From a virus: a DNA stretch of 23,955 nt. The DNA lies in IMG/VR virus record IMGVR_UViG_3300025118_000147, positions 1-23,955 of that record; one strand, 5' to 3'. The position numbers and the translations under genes were made by a program. The notes under the pieces were generated by a model. The model was given only the letters and a program-made list of their open reading frames with translations, was not told where the DNA came from and ran no database searches. The first letter of the stretch is position 1. The number at the start of each line of letters is the position of its first letter. Below, one piece after another: positions 1 to 6,273 of this stretch.

Positions 1-812
1 AGCATGAAGTTCGAGCGTCCCATCGAAGCTTCACGGTCTATTAAATCTTCCTCTCCAAATCTATCAGGGTCAGTACAGGCGCCGATGTCGGCACCCATAT
101 CTATATCTTCCTGTAGTTGAGGGGCTATGAGTCCTTCATACTGGGAAAGCTTCTTGGGGTATCGGGCTGGCCAAACAAATGGTCGATAGCTCCGCTCTGC
201 CAACTTACGATAAACAGTAAAAGTAGTCTGAGGAGTCCCGAGATACATAATACGAGAATCGTTTTTCGGCGTAAGGATGGATTCAGCTTCTGTACAGAGT
301 TGAAGTAACTTCTCACGCATCAACTCCGTCATGGAGTTTCCAGGAACTTCTATATCGTCCAAAATCATTAAATCTGCTCTGCTTCCTGTTAGCTGTCCAG
401 TGATGCCCACCGACTTTACGCTTGGGGCTTGGTGAGGTGAACAGTTTACGTCGAAGCTGATGCGACTCCAGCGTGAATCGTCTGCTTTCGGTCGAAGATG
501 ATTTAGCCATGGGGTTTCAATGATTAGTTTTTGTAGGAAGATAGACATGTTATCCGCACGTTCTTTTGATGCGGATATAATCATTATTTTTTTCTCAGGA
601 TCTTTAAAGAGAGTCCAGAGGACGAAGGCTCCTGTGATCCAACTCTTTCCAACTCCACGGAAAGCTTGAATTTGAAGGCGTTTAGGTCCATTCTGAAGAT
701 AGTCTGCGATTGAGTATTGGGCACGAGTTGGGGAGGGTAAGTCAAGTTGTTCCCACAGAGCTTGTAGGAACAGCTTAAAGTCGTCTTGTAAGGCGGTTAG
801 GACGTTAGTCAT
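1..812 (-). CDS. terL: Terminase large subunit (T7 gp19-like), N-terminal 270 residues, cut by window edge
   Basis: This is the ATP-driven motor that packages DNA into the procapsid. The ATG at 810-812 opens a frame that stays open to the left edge, giving 270 codons. The sequence shows a Walker A motif (FRGVGKSWIT, residues 51-60), a Walker B motif (LMILDDIE, 148-155) and a coupling motif (LGTPQT, 191-196). This is the motif set of T7-type large terminases, which are close to 590 aa, so about half is visible. The C-terminal nuclease domain lies beyond the window. The gene is last in the late unit, as gene 19 is in T7. There is no Shine-Dalgarno before the start, only an AT-rich spacer. GC is clearly higher (about 40-55% per line) than in the gene just upstream (about 25-30%). 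The identification is firm. Confidence 0.95.
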   Translation of the reverse strand, partial: MTNVLTALQDDFKLFLQALWEQLDLPSPTRAQYSIADYLQNGPKRLQIQAFRGVGKSWITGAFVLWTLFKDPEKKIMIISASKERADNMSIFLQKLIIETPWLNHLRPKADDSRWSRISFDVNCSPHQAPSVKSVGITGQLTGSRADLMILDDIEVPGNSMTELMREKLLQLCTEAESILTPKNDSRIMYLGTPQTTFTVYRKLAERSYRPFVWPARYPKKLSQYEGLIAPQLQEDIDMGADIGACTDPDRFGEEDLIDREASMGRSNFM

Positions 813-824
813 ATAATATTGATA

Positions 825-2633
825 TTAAAATGTTTGTGGAGTAAAACCAAATATATTTTCTAATAATGTCAAATCACCTTTAACTGGTTTTAAAGCTTGT
901 GGTAATGTTAAAGCTTTATCTCTAAAACCACCTTTTACTGCAATTTCATTTACATTTGCTCTAAAGAATATTTGTTGTTCTTCTGGTAATAAATCAGTAA
1001 ACAATTTCCCAGGATTTAATTCTTCAAATAATTCTACTACTTTTTTAACTCTTCTTTGTAATACATTTCCTAAGATTTTTTCCGCAGAATTAAGAGAGTT
1101 ATATTGTAGCTTTGTAGCTTTATCTATATCCATATTTTTAACTTTACCACTTATAACAGCTTGTTGAGCTTCGTAAACTGGATTACCCGGTGTTTTCTCA
1201 GCTAATTCTGTTAAAGCATGAACATTTGAATGATCATTACTATAGATATCAAGTTTACTAGGTATTCTTATTGCTTTTCTATTATATTTATTTTTAATGC
1301 CTAATTTTTCAGATACTATTTCAAAACGGTTTTCCCACTCATCCCAATCTTTAGGTTTCCATTCTTCGATAACACCAAGCTTAGGATTTCTCCTATCAAA
1401 AGGAATATTAGGATCTCTAATTTTTATTGTTGGAAATTTATCTCCTTTCAATTGAGTCGATGTTTCAATAGAACTTTGAGGAAATACTTCTCCCTTTGTC
1501 TTAGGAAACTCTTTGCGCAGTGAGCGGAAAGCATCCATATCACCTTTAGTTGCATCTGATATATCTCCAATACCTTTTTCCATCCAACTTCCTTGGAACA
1601 TATCATCAATAGTTTGTCTATTTAATGTTCCTTCAAATTGATCAAATACCGCATCGACTTTAAAATTTCTACTTCCAGTAGTAAGTGTTTCTAAAACATC
1701 TGCAGTATTTTGGGCAAAATTACCAAGTTCAACACCCATTTTACGCAATTGCATTACAATAGGAGATTCTAATAATTGTCCTGTTTTAGCAGCGTTTTTA
1801 ATAGTTTGGAAAGAGCCATGAGCTGTAGGTATACGTTTAAATTTTTCTAAAAATCCTACATGATGAATATTTGTAATAGCTGAAGTTATTGGGCCACCCC
1901 AATTTTTAGATATATATTTACTAAATTGTTTATAGTCACCCGGACCAAAACCACTTGTTAAGAAAGCTGCAGAAGCTCTCCGCATCTCATCTCCTGTTTT
2001 AGTTACATCTGTTATAATTTTGTTCCATTTATTAATCTTTCTTAAAGGATATGATTTTTTAGCTACAGTGTAAGCTTGTTCAGATATAGTATTTTTAAGA
2101 AACATAGCTTCACCTAAATCTTGCGATAAGAAATCTGCCAAGGGTTTAGTAGGGCCAGGTTTCAACTGTTCTACTTTATAAGCAAACTGAGCACCTTTAC
2201 TAACATCAGATACTTTATCAACTACTGTAGCAACCTTTTTTGCTTTACCAAAACTTTTAGCAGCCTTCAATGCTGTAGGAGTAAAAGGAATTAAAAAATC
2301 AGCTACATCAAAATAACCTCTATAAATACCTGTAACAGCTGAGACACCTTCTATTGCTTTATCATAGACTTTTGTAACCCCAATCAAAGGATCTAATGGT
2401 CCTAAACCTAATACATTAGATTTACGAGCCTCTCTATTCATTTCAGCAAAGCCACCAATGAGTTCACCGCCAGCTCTGCCTACTTCAGATACAGTTTCTC
2501 TGAATGGTTCAGGTAAGTTTTGATAAGTATCTGATAAACGTTGTACCCCTTTTTGAAAAGTTTCTTTACCAATATCTTGTGGATACTCTTCATCTCGTTC
2601 CTTACCTGGTAATGGACCTCCGATATAACTCAT
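825..2633 (-). CDS. Hypothetical 602-aa protein between TerS-like and TerL genes
   Basis: I do not recognise this protein. The start ATG overlaps the stop of the 85-aa gene upstream (TAATG), and GGGAAGAAG just before it may act as a weak ribosome site. Residues 1-100 are polar and then glycine-rich. Residues 100-125 include a moderately hydrophobic stretch (DVADFLIPFTPTALKA). The middle is rich in Lys, Asp and Gly, and the C-terminal part (about 470-570) looks helical. There is no cysteine in the whole protein. An NIHHVGFLEKF segment near residue 255 vaguely recalls His-His motifs of HNH-like phage domains, but the rest of such a domain is not visible. The gene is notably AT-rich compared with TerL. 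Its position equals that of the Rz gene in T7, but size and content rule out a spanin. A virion or ejected protein is possible by composition, which is inference. Confidence 0.85.
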   Translation of the reverse strand: MSYIGGPLPGKERDEEYPQDIGKETFQKGVQRLSDTYQNLPEPFRETVSEVGRAGGELIGGFAEMNREARKSNVLGLGPLDPLIGVTKVYDKAIEGVSAVTGIYRGYFDVADFLIPFTPTALKAAKSFGKAKKVATVVDKVSDVSKGAQFAYKVEQLKPGPTKPLADFLSQDLGEAMFLKNTISEQAYTVAKKSYPLRKINKWNKIITDVTKTGDEMRRASAAFLTSGFGPGDYKQFSKYISKNWGGPITSAITNIHHVGFLEKFKRIPTAHGSFQTIKNAAKTGQLLESPIVMQLRKMGVELGNFAQNTADVLETLTTGSRNFKVDAVFDQFEGTLNRQTIDDMFQGSWMEKGIGDISDATKGDMDAFRSLRKEFPKTKGEVFPQSSIETSTQLKGDKFPTIKIRDPNIPFDRRNPKLGVIEEWKPKDWDEWENRFEIVSEKLGIKNKYNRKAIRIPSKLDIYSNDHSNVHALTELAEKTPGNPVYEAQQAVISGKVKNMDIDKATKLQYNSLNSAEKILGNVLQRRVKKVVELFEELNPGKLFTDLLPEEQQIFFRANVNEIAVKGGFRDKALTLPQALKPVKGDLTLLENIFGFTPQTF

Positions 2634-2890
2634 TACTTCTTCCCTTTATTCTTAGTTTCTACTGCTCTATTCTTTGATCTCTTTTCCCAGCCACCTTTTT
2701 GTCCATTTACAGACTTACCTTTTGAACTATGGCCAGCTTCAGTACCTGCAGGTTTTTTGACACCAGCTTTTTTCAAACCGTTTCGTAAGTTATCAGCATT
2801 CTTTCTGATTGTCTTAGCTTTTTTAGTTTGCATGGCAGCTTTAGCACTAGATTTCTTAGCACCATTTGCGTACCTACCTTCTTTGGCCAT
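2633..2890 (-). CDS. Small highly basic protein, 85 aa
   Basis: This is an 85-residue protein dominated by Lys, Arg, Ala, Gly and Asn, with almost no acidic residues. It could bind nucleic acid. The segment around residues 48-75 (GTEAGHSSKG, then GGWEKRSKNRA) is loosely like the His/Gly-Gly/Asn-Arg spacing in small HNH-related phage proteins. This is a weak resemblance and the catalytic set is not complete. The start is well supported: AGGAGG lies four bases upstream of the ATG, inside the last codons of the TerS-like gene, which it overlaps by 17 bases. Its stop overlaps the start of the 602-aa gene. Function is unknown; a role near DNA packaging is suggested only by position. Confidence 0.8.
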   Translation of the reverse strand: MAKEGRYANGAKKSSAKAAMQTKKAKTIRKNADNLRNGLKKAGVKKPAGTEAGHSSKGKSVNGQKGGWEKRSKNRAVETKNKGKK

Positions 2891-3116
2891 ATAGCCTCCT
2901 ATTGACTAGTTCAGGATCTACTTTGGGCATGATTCTATTTAACTTATCTAATGGATTCCCATCGTAAGCAACTCCACTTACATCATTTATTTTAAGCCAA
3001 TCGCAGGCTGCTTTTAAGTCCTGAGTAGTGGCCTCACCACTCTTAACCCGTTTAAGGAATTCAGAAGTGACGAGGTTATGTAACTCATTGAACTGTTGTT
3101 CTGTGGCTTTAGCCAT
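2874..3116 (-). CDS. Probable terminase small subunit (TerS-like), 80 aa
   Basis: This 80-residue protein is mostly helical by composition: an N-terminal helix with FNELHNLVTSEFLKRVKSG, then ATTQDLKAACDWLKINDVSG, then a charged tail. The pattern of a helix ending in a Lys/Gly turn, followed by Thr-x-x-(D/E)-Leu-Lys-Ala-Ala-x-x-x-Leu-Lys-x-Asn, is what I know from small terminase and DNA maturase A proteins of marine podoviruses. T7 gp18 has 89 residues, so the length fits. It sits downstream of the holin-like gene and upstream of TerL, as gene 18 does. The start overlaps the stop of the 58-aa gene (TAATG). The TerS assignment rests on pattern memory and context, not on a unique catalytic motif. 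Confidence 0.65.
   Translation of the reverse strand: MAKATEQQFNELHNLVTSEFLKRVKSGEATTQDLKAACDWLKINDVSGVAYDGNPLDKLNRIMPKVDPELVNRRLYGQRR
2895..2900 (-). promoter_or_regulatory. Shine-Dalgarno AGGAGG for the 85-aa gene
   Basis: On the minus strand AGGAGG is followed by CTAT and then ATG at 2888-2890. It lies in the Asn-Arg-Arg codons at the end of the TerS-like gene. It is the strongest ribosome site in a window where most starts have none, and it fixes the start of the basic protein. Confidence 0.75.
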
Positions 3117-3292
3117 TATGTTCTTCTAGTTTTTTTCTTAGCTGTTGTTTTCTTCTGGGCTAGAGGTGTTCCAGAACGTGTTTTCTTCTTCCCTTTTTCC
3201 TGGTTTATTATATCGATAAACTTTTGACGACCTGTTGGACTTAGGCTATCCCAACGTGCTTCGAGATTTTCTTGTAATTGCTTTACGTTCAT
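3116..3292 (-). CDS. Small basic protein, 58 aa
   Basis: The reading frame from the ATG at 3290-3292 to the TAA at 3116-3118 encodes 58 residues. The N-terminal half (MNVKQLQENLEARWDSLSPT, then GRQKFIDIIN) looks like two short helices. The C-terminal half is almost entirely Lys, Thr, Arg and Ala, ending KKKTRRT. The stop shares a base with the ATG of the TerS-like gene, and the start lies four bases after the previous stop, so it fits the packed operon. A nucleic-acid-binding tail is plausible. I do not recognise a named family. Confidence 0.7.
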   Translation of the reverse strand: MNVKQLQENLEARWDSLSPTGRQKFIDIINQEKGKKKTRSGTPLAQKKTTAKKKTRRT

Positions 3293-3295
3293 GAT

Positions 3296-3451
3296 TTAGG
3301 AGAATAGTTTTTCTTTTACAATTTTGAGTGCTTGATCGTCTAACTTATTATCAGTTCTAGCGACATAAGCTTCTAATAGGTCTACTACTAGCTTCTTCAC
3401 TGAATCTGACTTCAAGAAGGCGAATAGGATGGGCTTGATTAATAAGATCAT
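3296..3451 (-). CDS. Small hypothetical protein, 51 aa
   Basis: This 51-codon frame starts at an ATG overlapping the stop of the secreted 210-aa protein (ATGA) and ends at the TAA at 3296-3298. The sequence begins MILLIKPILFAFLKSDSVKK, a short hydrophobic or amphipathic N-terminus, followed by a helical stretch (LVVDLLEAYVARTDNKLDD). I recall similar small proteins near cyanophage holin-like genes but know no function. The overlap at one end, the four-base gap to the next ATG at the other, and the helix-forming sequence support a real gene. Confidence 0.7.
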   Translation of the reverse strand: MILLIKPILFAFLKSDSVKKLVVDLLEAYVARTDNKLDDQALKIVKEKLFS

Positions 3452-4080
3452 TTGTTTAGGGGGCATTTATTGGGTTTATGCCAAGGTTTGTACCAAGGCT
3501 TTGGTGGTTCTTTACATTCAAGAACCTTTTTTTCTGCTTTCTTATAAGCAGCTATAGGTATAACATCACTACACATATGATAAACACGAGAACCGGGAAG
3601 TAGCATAAAACCTTTTTGTTGCAGTTTAGCGCAATTATCGATTCTAACTAATTCATAGTTTAACTTCATCTTCTCATGTTGCTGCTTTGCTATAGATCTA
3701 CATCGTTCTAATCCTTTCTGATCTAGAGGAATCATAAAGTTAACTTGGAATCCCCAGTTTTCTGCTACTGTGTAGCTCTGTTGATCCATTGCATCATCAA
3801 AGGGTGTTGTATGATTCCCCATATAGAAAGGAGAGAAGGTCATGGTACTACCATTACAACTTATGTTTGGACCATAGTGTTGTCTAGATGGAGCACCATT
3901 ATTTTGGAATTGCACGGCTTGGTTGGTCACATTGCCCGTTGCAGCCGCTACTGGGTTTGAAGTGTTGTTTGTCTCACCTTCTTCAGCATATGCAGGAGTG
4001 CATCCTACTGTGAGAAGACTGATAAGGAGACTGTAGTAGAGGTAGTGTCGATTTCTCTTTCTATCTCTGTTACGGATAAT
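3448..4080 (-). CDS. Secreted cyanophage hypothetical protein, about 210 aa, no conventional start codon
   Basis: The body of this protein is clearly coding. An Arg-rich n-region is followed by a hydrophobic stretch (YLYYSLLISLLTVGC) and an Ala-x-Ala cleavage site (TPAYA, then EEGETN), the shape of a Sec signal peptide. The mature part has a conserved-looking core (NPVAAATGNVTNQAVQFQNN, then SCNGSTMTFSPFYMGN), six cysteines and a Pro/Trp/Lys-rich C-terminus. I recall related secreted proteins in marine cyanophages, function unknown. The start is a problem: in this frame there is no ATG, GTG or TTG from the ATG at 4210-4212 down to the hydrophobic core. I placed it at the ATT at 4078-4080, which gives a good n-region. 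The C-terminal coding region is secure; the start is a guess. It overlaps the upstream 123-aa gene. Confidence 0.65.
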   Translation of the reverse strand: MIRNRDRKRNRHYLYYSLLISLLTVGCTPAYAEEGETNNTSNPVAAATGNVTNQAVQFQNNGAPSRQHYGPNISCNGSTMTFSPFYMGNHTTPFDDAMDQQSYTVAENWGFQVNFMIPLDQKGLERCRSIAKQQHEKMKLNYELVRIDNCAKLQQKGFMLLPGSRVYHMCSDVIPIAAYKKAEKKVLECKEPPKPWYKPWHKPNKCPLNK

Positions 4081-4376
4081 ACTTGGCTGGCTGCTCTTGT
4101 CACTACTTCTAATGAGAAGGGATCGCCAACTGTATGTATCGTGAAGACGGAATCTGAGTCTAGTATTCCTCCAGAACTTGTTGAAGTATGAGTGATATTG
4201 ATTCCATCCCATGAATTTAAAGCTGATCCATAAGTTGTGGTGGTTATCTCCTCCACGATCTCTTGAGTCGTTGTTGTTGTTGAGTTCATGGACCCCTGAG
4301 TGAATTGTGGGGTCACGAGCTCTGCTCTTGCTACCGTGGGTGATGCCAGTAGGAAGAGTAAAATCCATTTTTTCAT
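4005..4376 (-). CDS. Secreted Thr-rich cyanophage hypothetical protein, 123 aa
   Basis: The protein has a clear signal peptide (MKKWILLFLLASPTVARA, cut before ELVTP). The mature part is rich in Thr and Ser and probably forms beta strands, ending in SLSVFSQ. I recall close relatives with the same QFTQGSMNSTTTTTQ-type start and LSVFSQ end in marine cyanophages; the function is unknown to me. I chose the ATG at 4374-4376, which overlaps the stop of the holin-like gene (ATGA) and has GGAAGA close upstream. A TTG nine codons earlier is possible but would put residues before the signal sequence. It may be exported to the periplasm or outer membrane late in infection, which is inference. Confidence 0.8.
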   Translation of the reverse strand: MKKWILLFLLASPTVARAELVTPQFTQGSMNSTTTTTQEIVEEITTTTYGSALNSWDGINITHTSTSSGGILDSDSVFTIHTVGDPFSLEVVTRAASQVLSVTEIEREIDTTSTTVSLSVFSQ

Positions 4377-4687
4377 TCTTCCTTTTTCTTTAACATAGGA
4401 CAATTAACAGGTGCTGCTTTACCTTTAGAGTTAGCTGTGTTCAAGCCAAAACTGGCCAGTGCTCCTGTAAATATACTAGCAACGAACGTGATATCAGAAC
4501 TACCAGATTTCTTAATAATATTCCCAGGTAGCTCAACGTAATTGAGGGTTATTATAAAACCAGCCCAAACAACAACGCCAAGTCTGACGAATGTAGAAAG
4601 GAGGGCTATTTGTTCTTCTTCAAATTCTCCTCTTGTTCCTTTGATTCGGTCAATAAGTCCTTTTTTTTCTTCCGGTTTTCCTTCCAT
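4373..4687 (-). CDS. Holin-like small membrane protein, 104 aa
   Basis: Holins form inner-membrane lesions that time lysis. This protein has a charged N-terminus (residues 1-27), a first membrane segment at about 29-51 (LLSTFVRLGVVVWAGFIITL), a short loop with KKSGSSD, a second hydrophobic segment at about 66-84 (ITFVASIFTGALASFGL) and a Lys/Glu-rich tail. Two membrane spans, a charged tail and a location between the fibres and TerS match T7 gene 17.5 in position. I recall homologues in marine cyanophages that are often left unnamed. The start ATG lies 82 bases inside the previous gene, an unusually long overlap for this window. The membrane topology is well supported; the holin role is inferred from size and context. 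Confidence 0.75.
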   Translation of the reverse strand: MEGKPEEKKGLIDRIKGTRGEFEEEQIALLSTFVRLGVVVWAGFIITLNYVELPGNIIKKSGSSDITFVASIFTGALASFGLNTANSKGKAAPVNCPMLKKKEE

Positions 4688-5028
4688 TTATTGACTTTAG
4701 TTTGTAGTTGTTTTTGAACTTTCTTTTTAATTGGTTCAAATAAGGTTTGAGTAACAGAGGTAGTTGCCACTGCCACTACAGCTGTTGTTACAGCCGTTAT
4801 TACTACCGCTGTTTCCGGTATTGGCATTTTAATATCAATAACCGGAATCTTTAGAGTAGGTGGTTCTGGTTGTTCTGTAGTTTCTTCTGGTTCTACCTCT
4901 TCAGGGGGCTCCAAATCAGCTGGAGGTACTACGATGGGTTGGAAGGCAGGAACGTCCGCTGTAGGCTGTCTGAGGTATAGCTGAGGAATATCTAGAGCCT
5001 TGGGTAGGGTTACTCTAGGTATTTCCAT
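4606..5028 (-). CDS. Proline-rich single-span protein, 140 aa, conserved cyanophage family of unknown function
   Basis: Residues 1-70 are proline-rich with an acidic patch (EPPEEVEPEETTEQPEPP). A hydrophobic Val/Ala/Thr segment follows at about 73-95 (ETAVVITAVTTAVVAVATTS), likely one membrane span. Residues 96-140 are very Lys-rich and probably helical. The N-terminus (MEIPRVTLPKALDIPQ) is one I associate with a protein found in many marine cyanophages, both podo- and myovirus; no function is known to me. The ATG overlaps the stop of the 96-aa gene (TAATG), which fixes the start. The last 82 bases also encode the N-terminus of the holin-like protein. A virion or membrane-anchored role is possible, but nothing in the sequence decides it. 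Confidence 0.8.
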   Translation of the reverse strand: MEIPRVTLPKALDIPQLYLRQPTADVPAFQPIVVPPADLEPPEEVEPEETTEQPEPPTLKIPVIDIKMPIPETAVVITAVTTAVVAVATTSVTQTLFEPIKKKVQKQLQTKVNKWKENRKKKKDLLTESKEQEENLKKNK

Positions 5029-5318
5029 TAGCTCTTAGGATATTTATCCTTTGTTTTTTTGATAGTAGCTTTCCATGCATCTATACCATTATGATAAATA
5101 TCATCTAGCTGCTCTACCAACCTAGGGTATTCGGCTGCTCTATCTCTTTGATACTTTTTATCCGCATATTCTGTTTCTAATTTAGTCTTTTCAGCAGCAA
5201 TCTCTGAATCAGTTGGTTTGGTTTGGGTTTTATCATGCCAATCCAAGACATCGTCATTAAGTGCAAATTGTGCTTTTGGACGTAAAGAAATAATAGCGTC
5301 AAAATTAGTTATGCTCAT
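5028..5318 (-). CDS. Small protein resembling tail-fibre assembly (XkdW-like) proteins, 96 aa
   Basis: The protein begins MSITNFDAIISLRPKAQFAL and contains a short DVLDWHDKTQTKPTDSEI linker, a charged helix with YQRDRAAEYPRL, and a C-terminal QLDDIYHNGIDAWKATIKK. I know this combination, including the Asp-x-Ile-Tyr-His-x-Gly-x-x-x-Trp segment, from small proteins that follow tail-fibre genes in marine phages and are annotated as XkdW-like or fibre assembly proteins. It lies directly after a fibre gene, with the start overlapping that gene's stop (ATGA). The likely job is helping fold or trimerise the fibre. Family resemblance is good; the chaperone role is inferred. Confidence 0.75.
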   Translation of the reverse strand: MSITNFDAIISLRPKAQFALNDDVLDWHDKTQTKPTDSEIAAEKTKLETEYADKKYQRDRAAEYPRLVEQLDDIYHNGIDAWKATIKKTKDKYPKS

Positions 5319-6130
5319 GCTGCTACCTCTATTACTGTTAATGATGAAGAAGTACCACTATTACCGTTTATCATCAATTGACTACCTCTACCTAATTTAT
5401 AATATATTTTATAAGTTCTTTCGCTTGTACTGCCAGCACCCTCTGTCCATACATTAGTATAGCTGGCATCAAGTTCTGTGTTTGATACACTTCCTCCACT
5501 TGCTTGGCTTGCGACAGTTCCTTCCCATAACCTACTAGAATTATCATTACTAGTTAAAGCTACATAAGTAATAGGATCATCAGTGCCTTTTGCTCTAACA
5601 TGTCCTAAAGCAGTAACAATAAATAAAGTACTATCTGATGCTGTAGGTGTAAATGTTCTATCTAGTGGGGACCAATTAGTAAAACTTGAATCAGTTGCAG
5701 TTAAGCTTGCTGTTGATTGAACGGTTTGAACCTGAAGGATCTTACCACCAGCTGCTGCAGCTTCCCAACCGGCATCACCATTGGAATCCATAGTAAGAAC
5801 ATAGTTATCACTACCAGCTGCTAATGCTGAAGGATTACCAGAGGAGTCTCCTACTATAAGTTTACCTCTAGCAAGAGCATCCATCTTAGCAAGAGTAACA
5901 GCATCATCTGCAATTTCATCAGTATCTACAGCATTATTTGCTAGGTGTTCATTGTCTATACTTGCAGCTGCATAATGCTCACTATCTATAGCATCATCAG
6001 CAATATGTGCATTATCTATAGATCCATCATTATAATGTTCTGAATCTATAGAGTTATCTGCCAATTTTGTTTCATCAATTAGATCAGCTGTTAAGGCATC
6101 AGCTTTAATTTTTGTTAGTGCATTTGCCAT
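5315..6130 (-). CDS. Short tail-fibre-like repeat protein, 271 aa
   Basis: Residues 15-82 are a run of about ten-residue repeats of the type (A/G)-x-I-D-(S/N)-x-H-(Y/I/L), followed by ALARGKLIVGDSSGNPSAL and VLTMDSNGDAGWEAA, a linker I associate with marine phage fibres. The C-terminal half (about 130-271) is a Ser/Thr-rich beta domain with no membrane segment or enzymatic motif; it probably trimerises and binds a surface. The start overlaps the stop of the 47-aa gene (TAATG). It probably attaches at or near the tail as an accessory fibre. Which receptor it binds cannot be seen. Confidence 0.8.
   Translation of the reverse strand: MANALTKIKADALTADLIDETKLADNSIDSEHYNDGSIDNAHIADDAIDSEHYAAASIDNEHLANNAVDTDEIADDAVTLAKMDALARGKLIVGDSSGNPSALAAGSDNYVLTMDSNGDAGWEAAAAGGKILQVQTVQSTASLTATDSSFTNWSPLDRTFTPTASDSTLFIVTALGHVRAKGTDDPITYVALTSNDNSSRLWEGTVASQASGGSVSNTELDASYTNVWTEGAGSTSERTYKIYYKLGRGSQLMINGNSGTSSSLTVIEVAA
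5884..6088 (-). repeat. Protein-level tandem repeats in the 271-aa fibre gene
   Basis: Residues 15-82 repeat a roughly ten-residue unit, for example NSIDSEHY, GSIDNAHI, DAIDSEHY, ASIDNEHL and NAVDTDEI. The DNA units have diverged from each other, so selection on the protein pattern is likelier than a recent duplication. Such repeats probably form a trimeric shaft. Confidence 0.75.
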
Positions 6131-6273
6131 TAATCAGTTTCCTCCGTAATTCCTATTGCCTTTTTCTGTTCCAGTGTATTTAGCCTTAGCCAATTCGCTG
6201 GATATTTAATTCCTCTTGACGTAAAAGGTAAGTCGAGTTTGAGAACAACTCCATCTAGTTTAAATTGTGTCAT
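6130..6273 (-). CDS. Mini-gene resembling the N-terminus of tail-fibre assembly proteins, 47 aa
   Basis: The ATG at 6271-6273 overlaps the stop of the LamG/SPRY adhesin (ATGA), and the TAA overlaps the start of the 271-aa fibre (TAATG), so the gene exactly fills the gap. The product has a short MTQFKLDGVVLKLDLPFTS start and then KYPANWLRLNTLEQKKAIGI. Tyr-Pro-x-Asn-Trp-Leu-Arg-Leu followed by Glu-x-x-x-Ala-x-Gly-Ile is a segment I know from the N-terminal part of fibre assembly or DUF4376-type proteins, which are normally longer. It may be a minimal chaperone for the preceding adhesin, or a remnant. A good ribosome site for the next gene (GGAGG) lies near its 3' end. Confidence 0.75.
   Translation of the reverse strand: MTQFKLDGVVLKLDLPFTSRGIKYPANWLRLNTLEQKKAIGITEETD

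Noticed and set aside
117-510. Short open frames of about 63-65 codons on both strands at the left end
   Set aside because: They lie wholly inside the TerL frame, which carries Walker A and B motifs; they are shadows.
4081-4368. Extension of the secreted 210-aa protein to the ATG at 4368 (306 aa)
   Set aside because: It would place about 96 residues of Arg/Asn/His-rich sequence before a clean signal peptide and fully overlap the secreted 123-aa gene.
5884-6088. Short direct repeats that could suggest a CRISPR-like array
   Set aside because: Units are diverged, in frame, and encode a repeating fibre shaft pattern; there are no uniform repeats with unrelated spacers.
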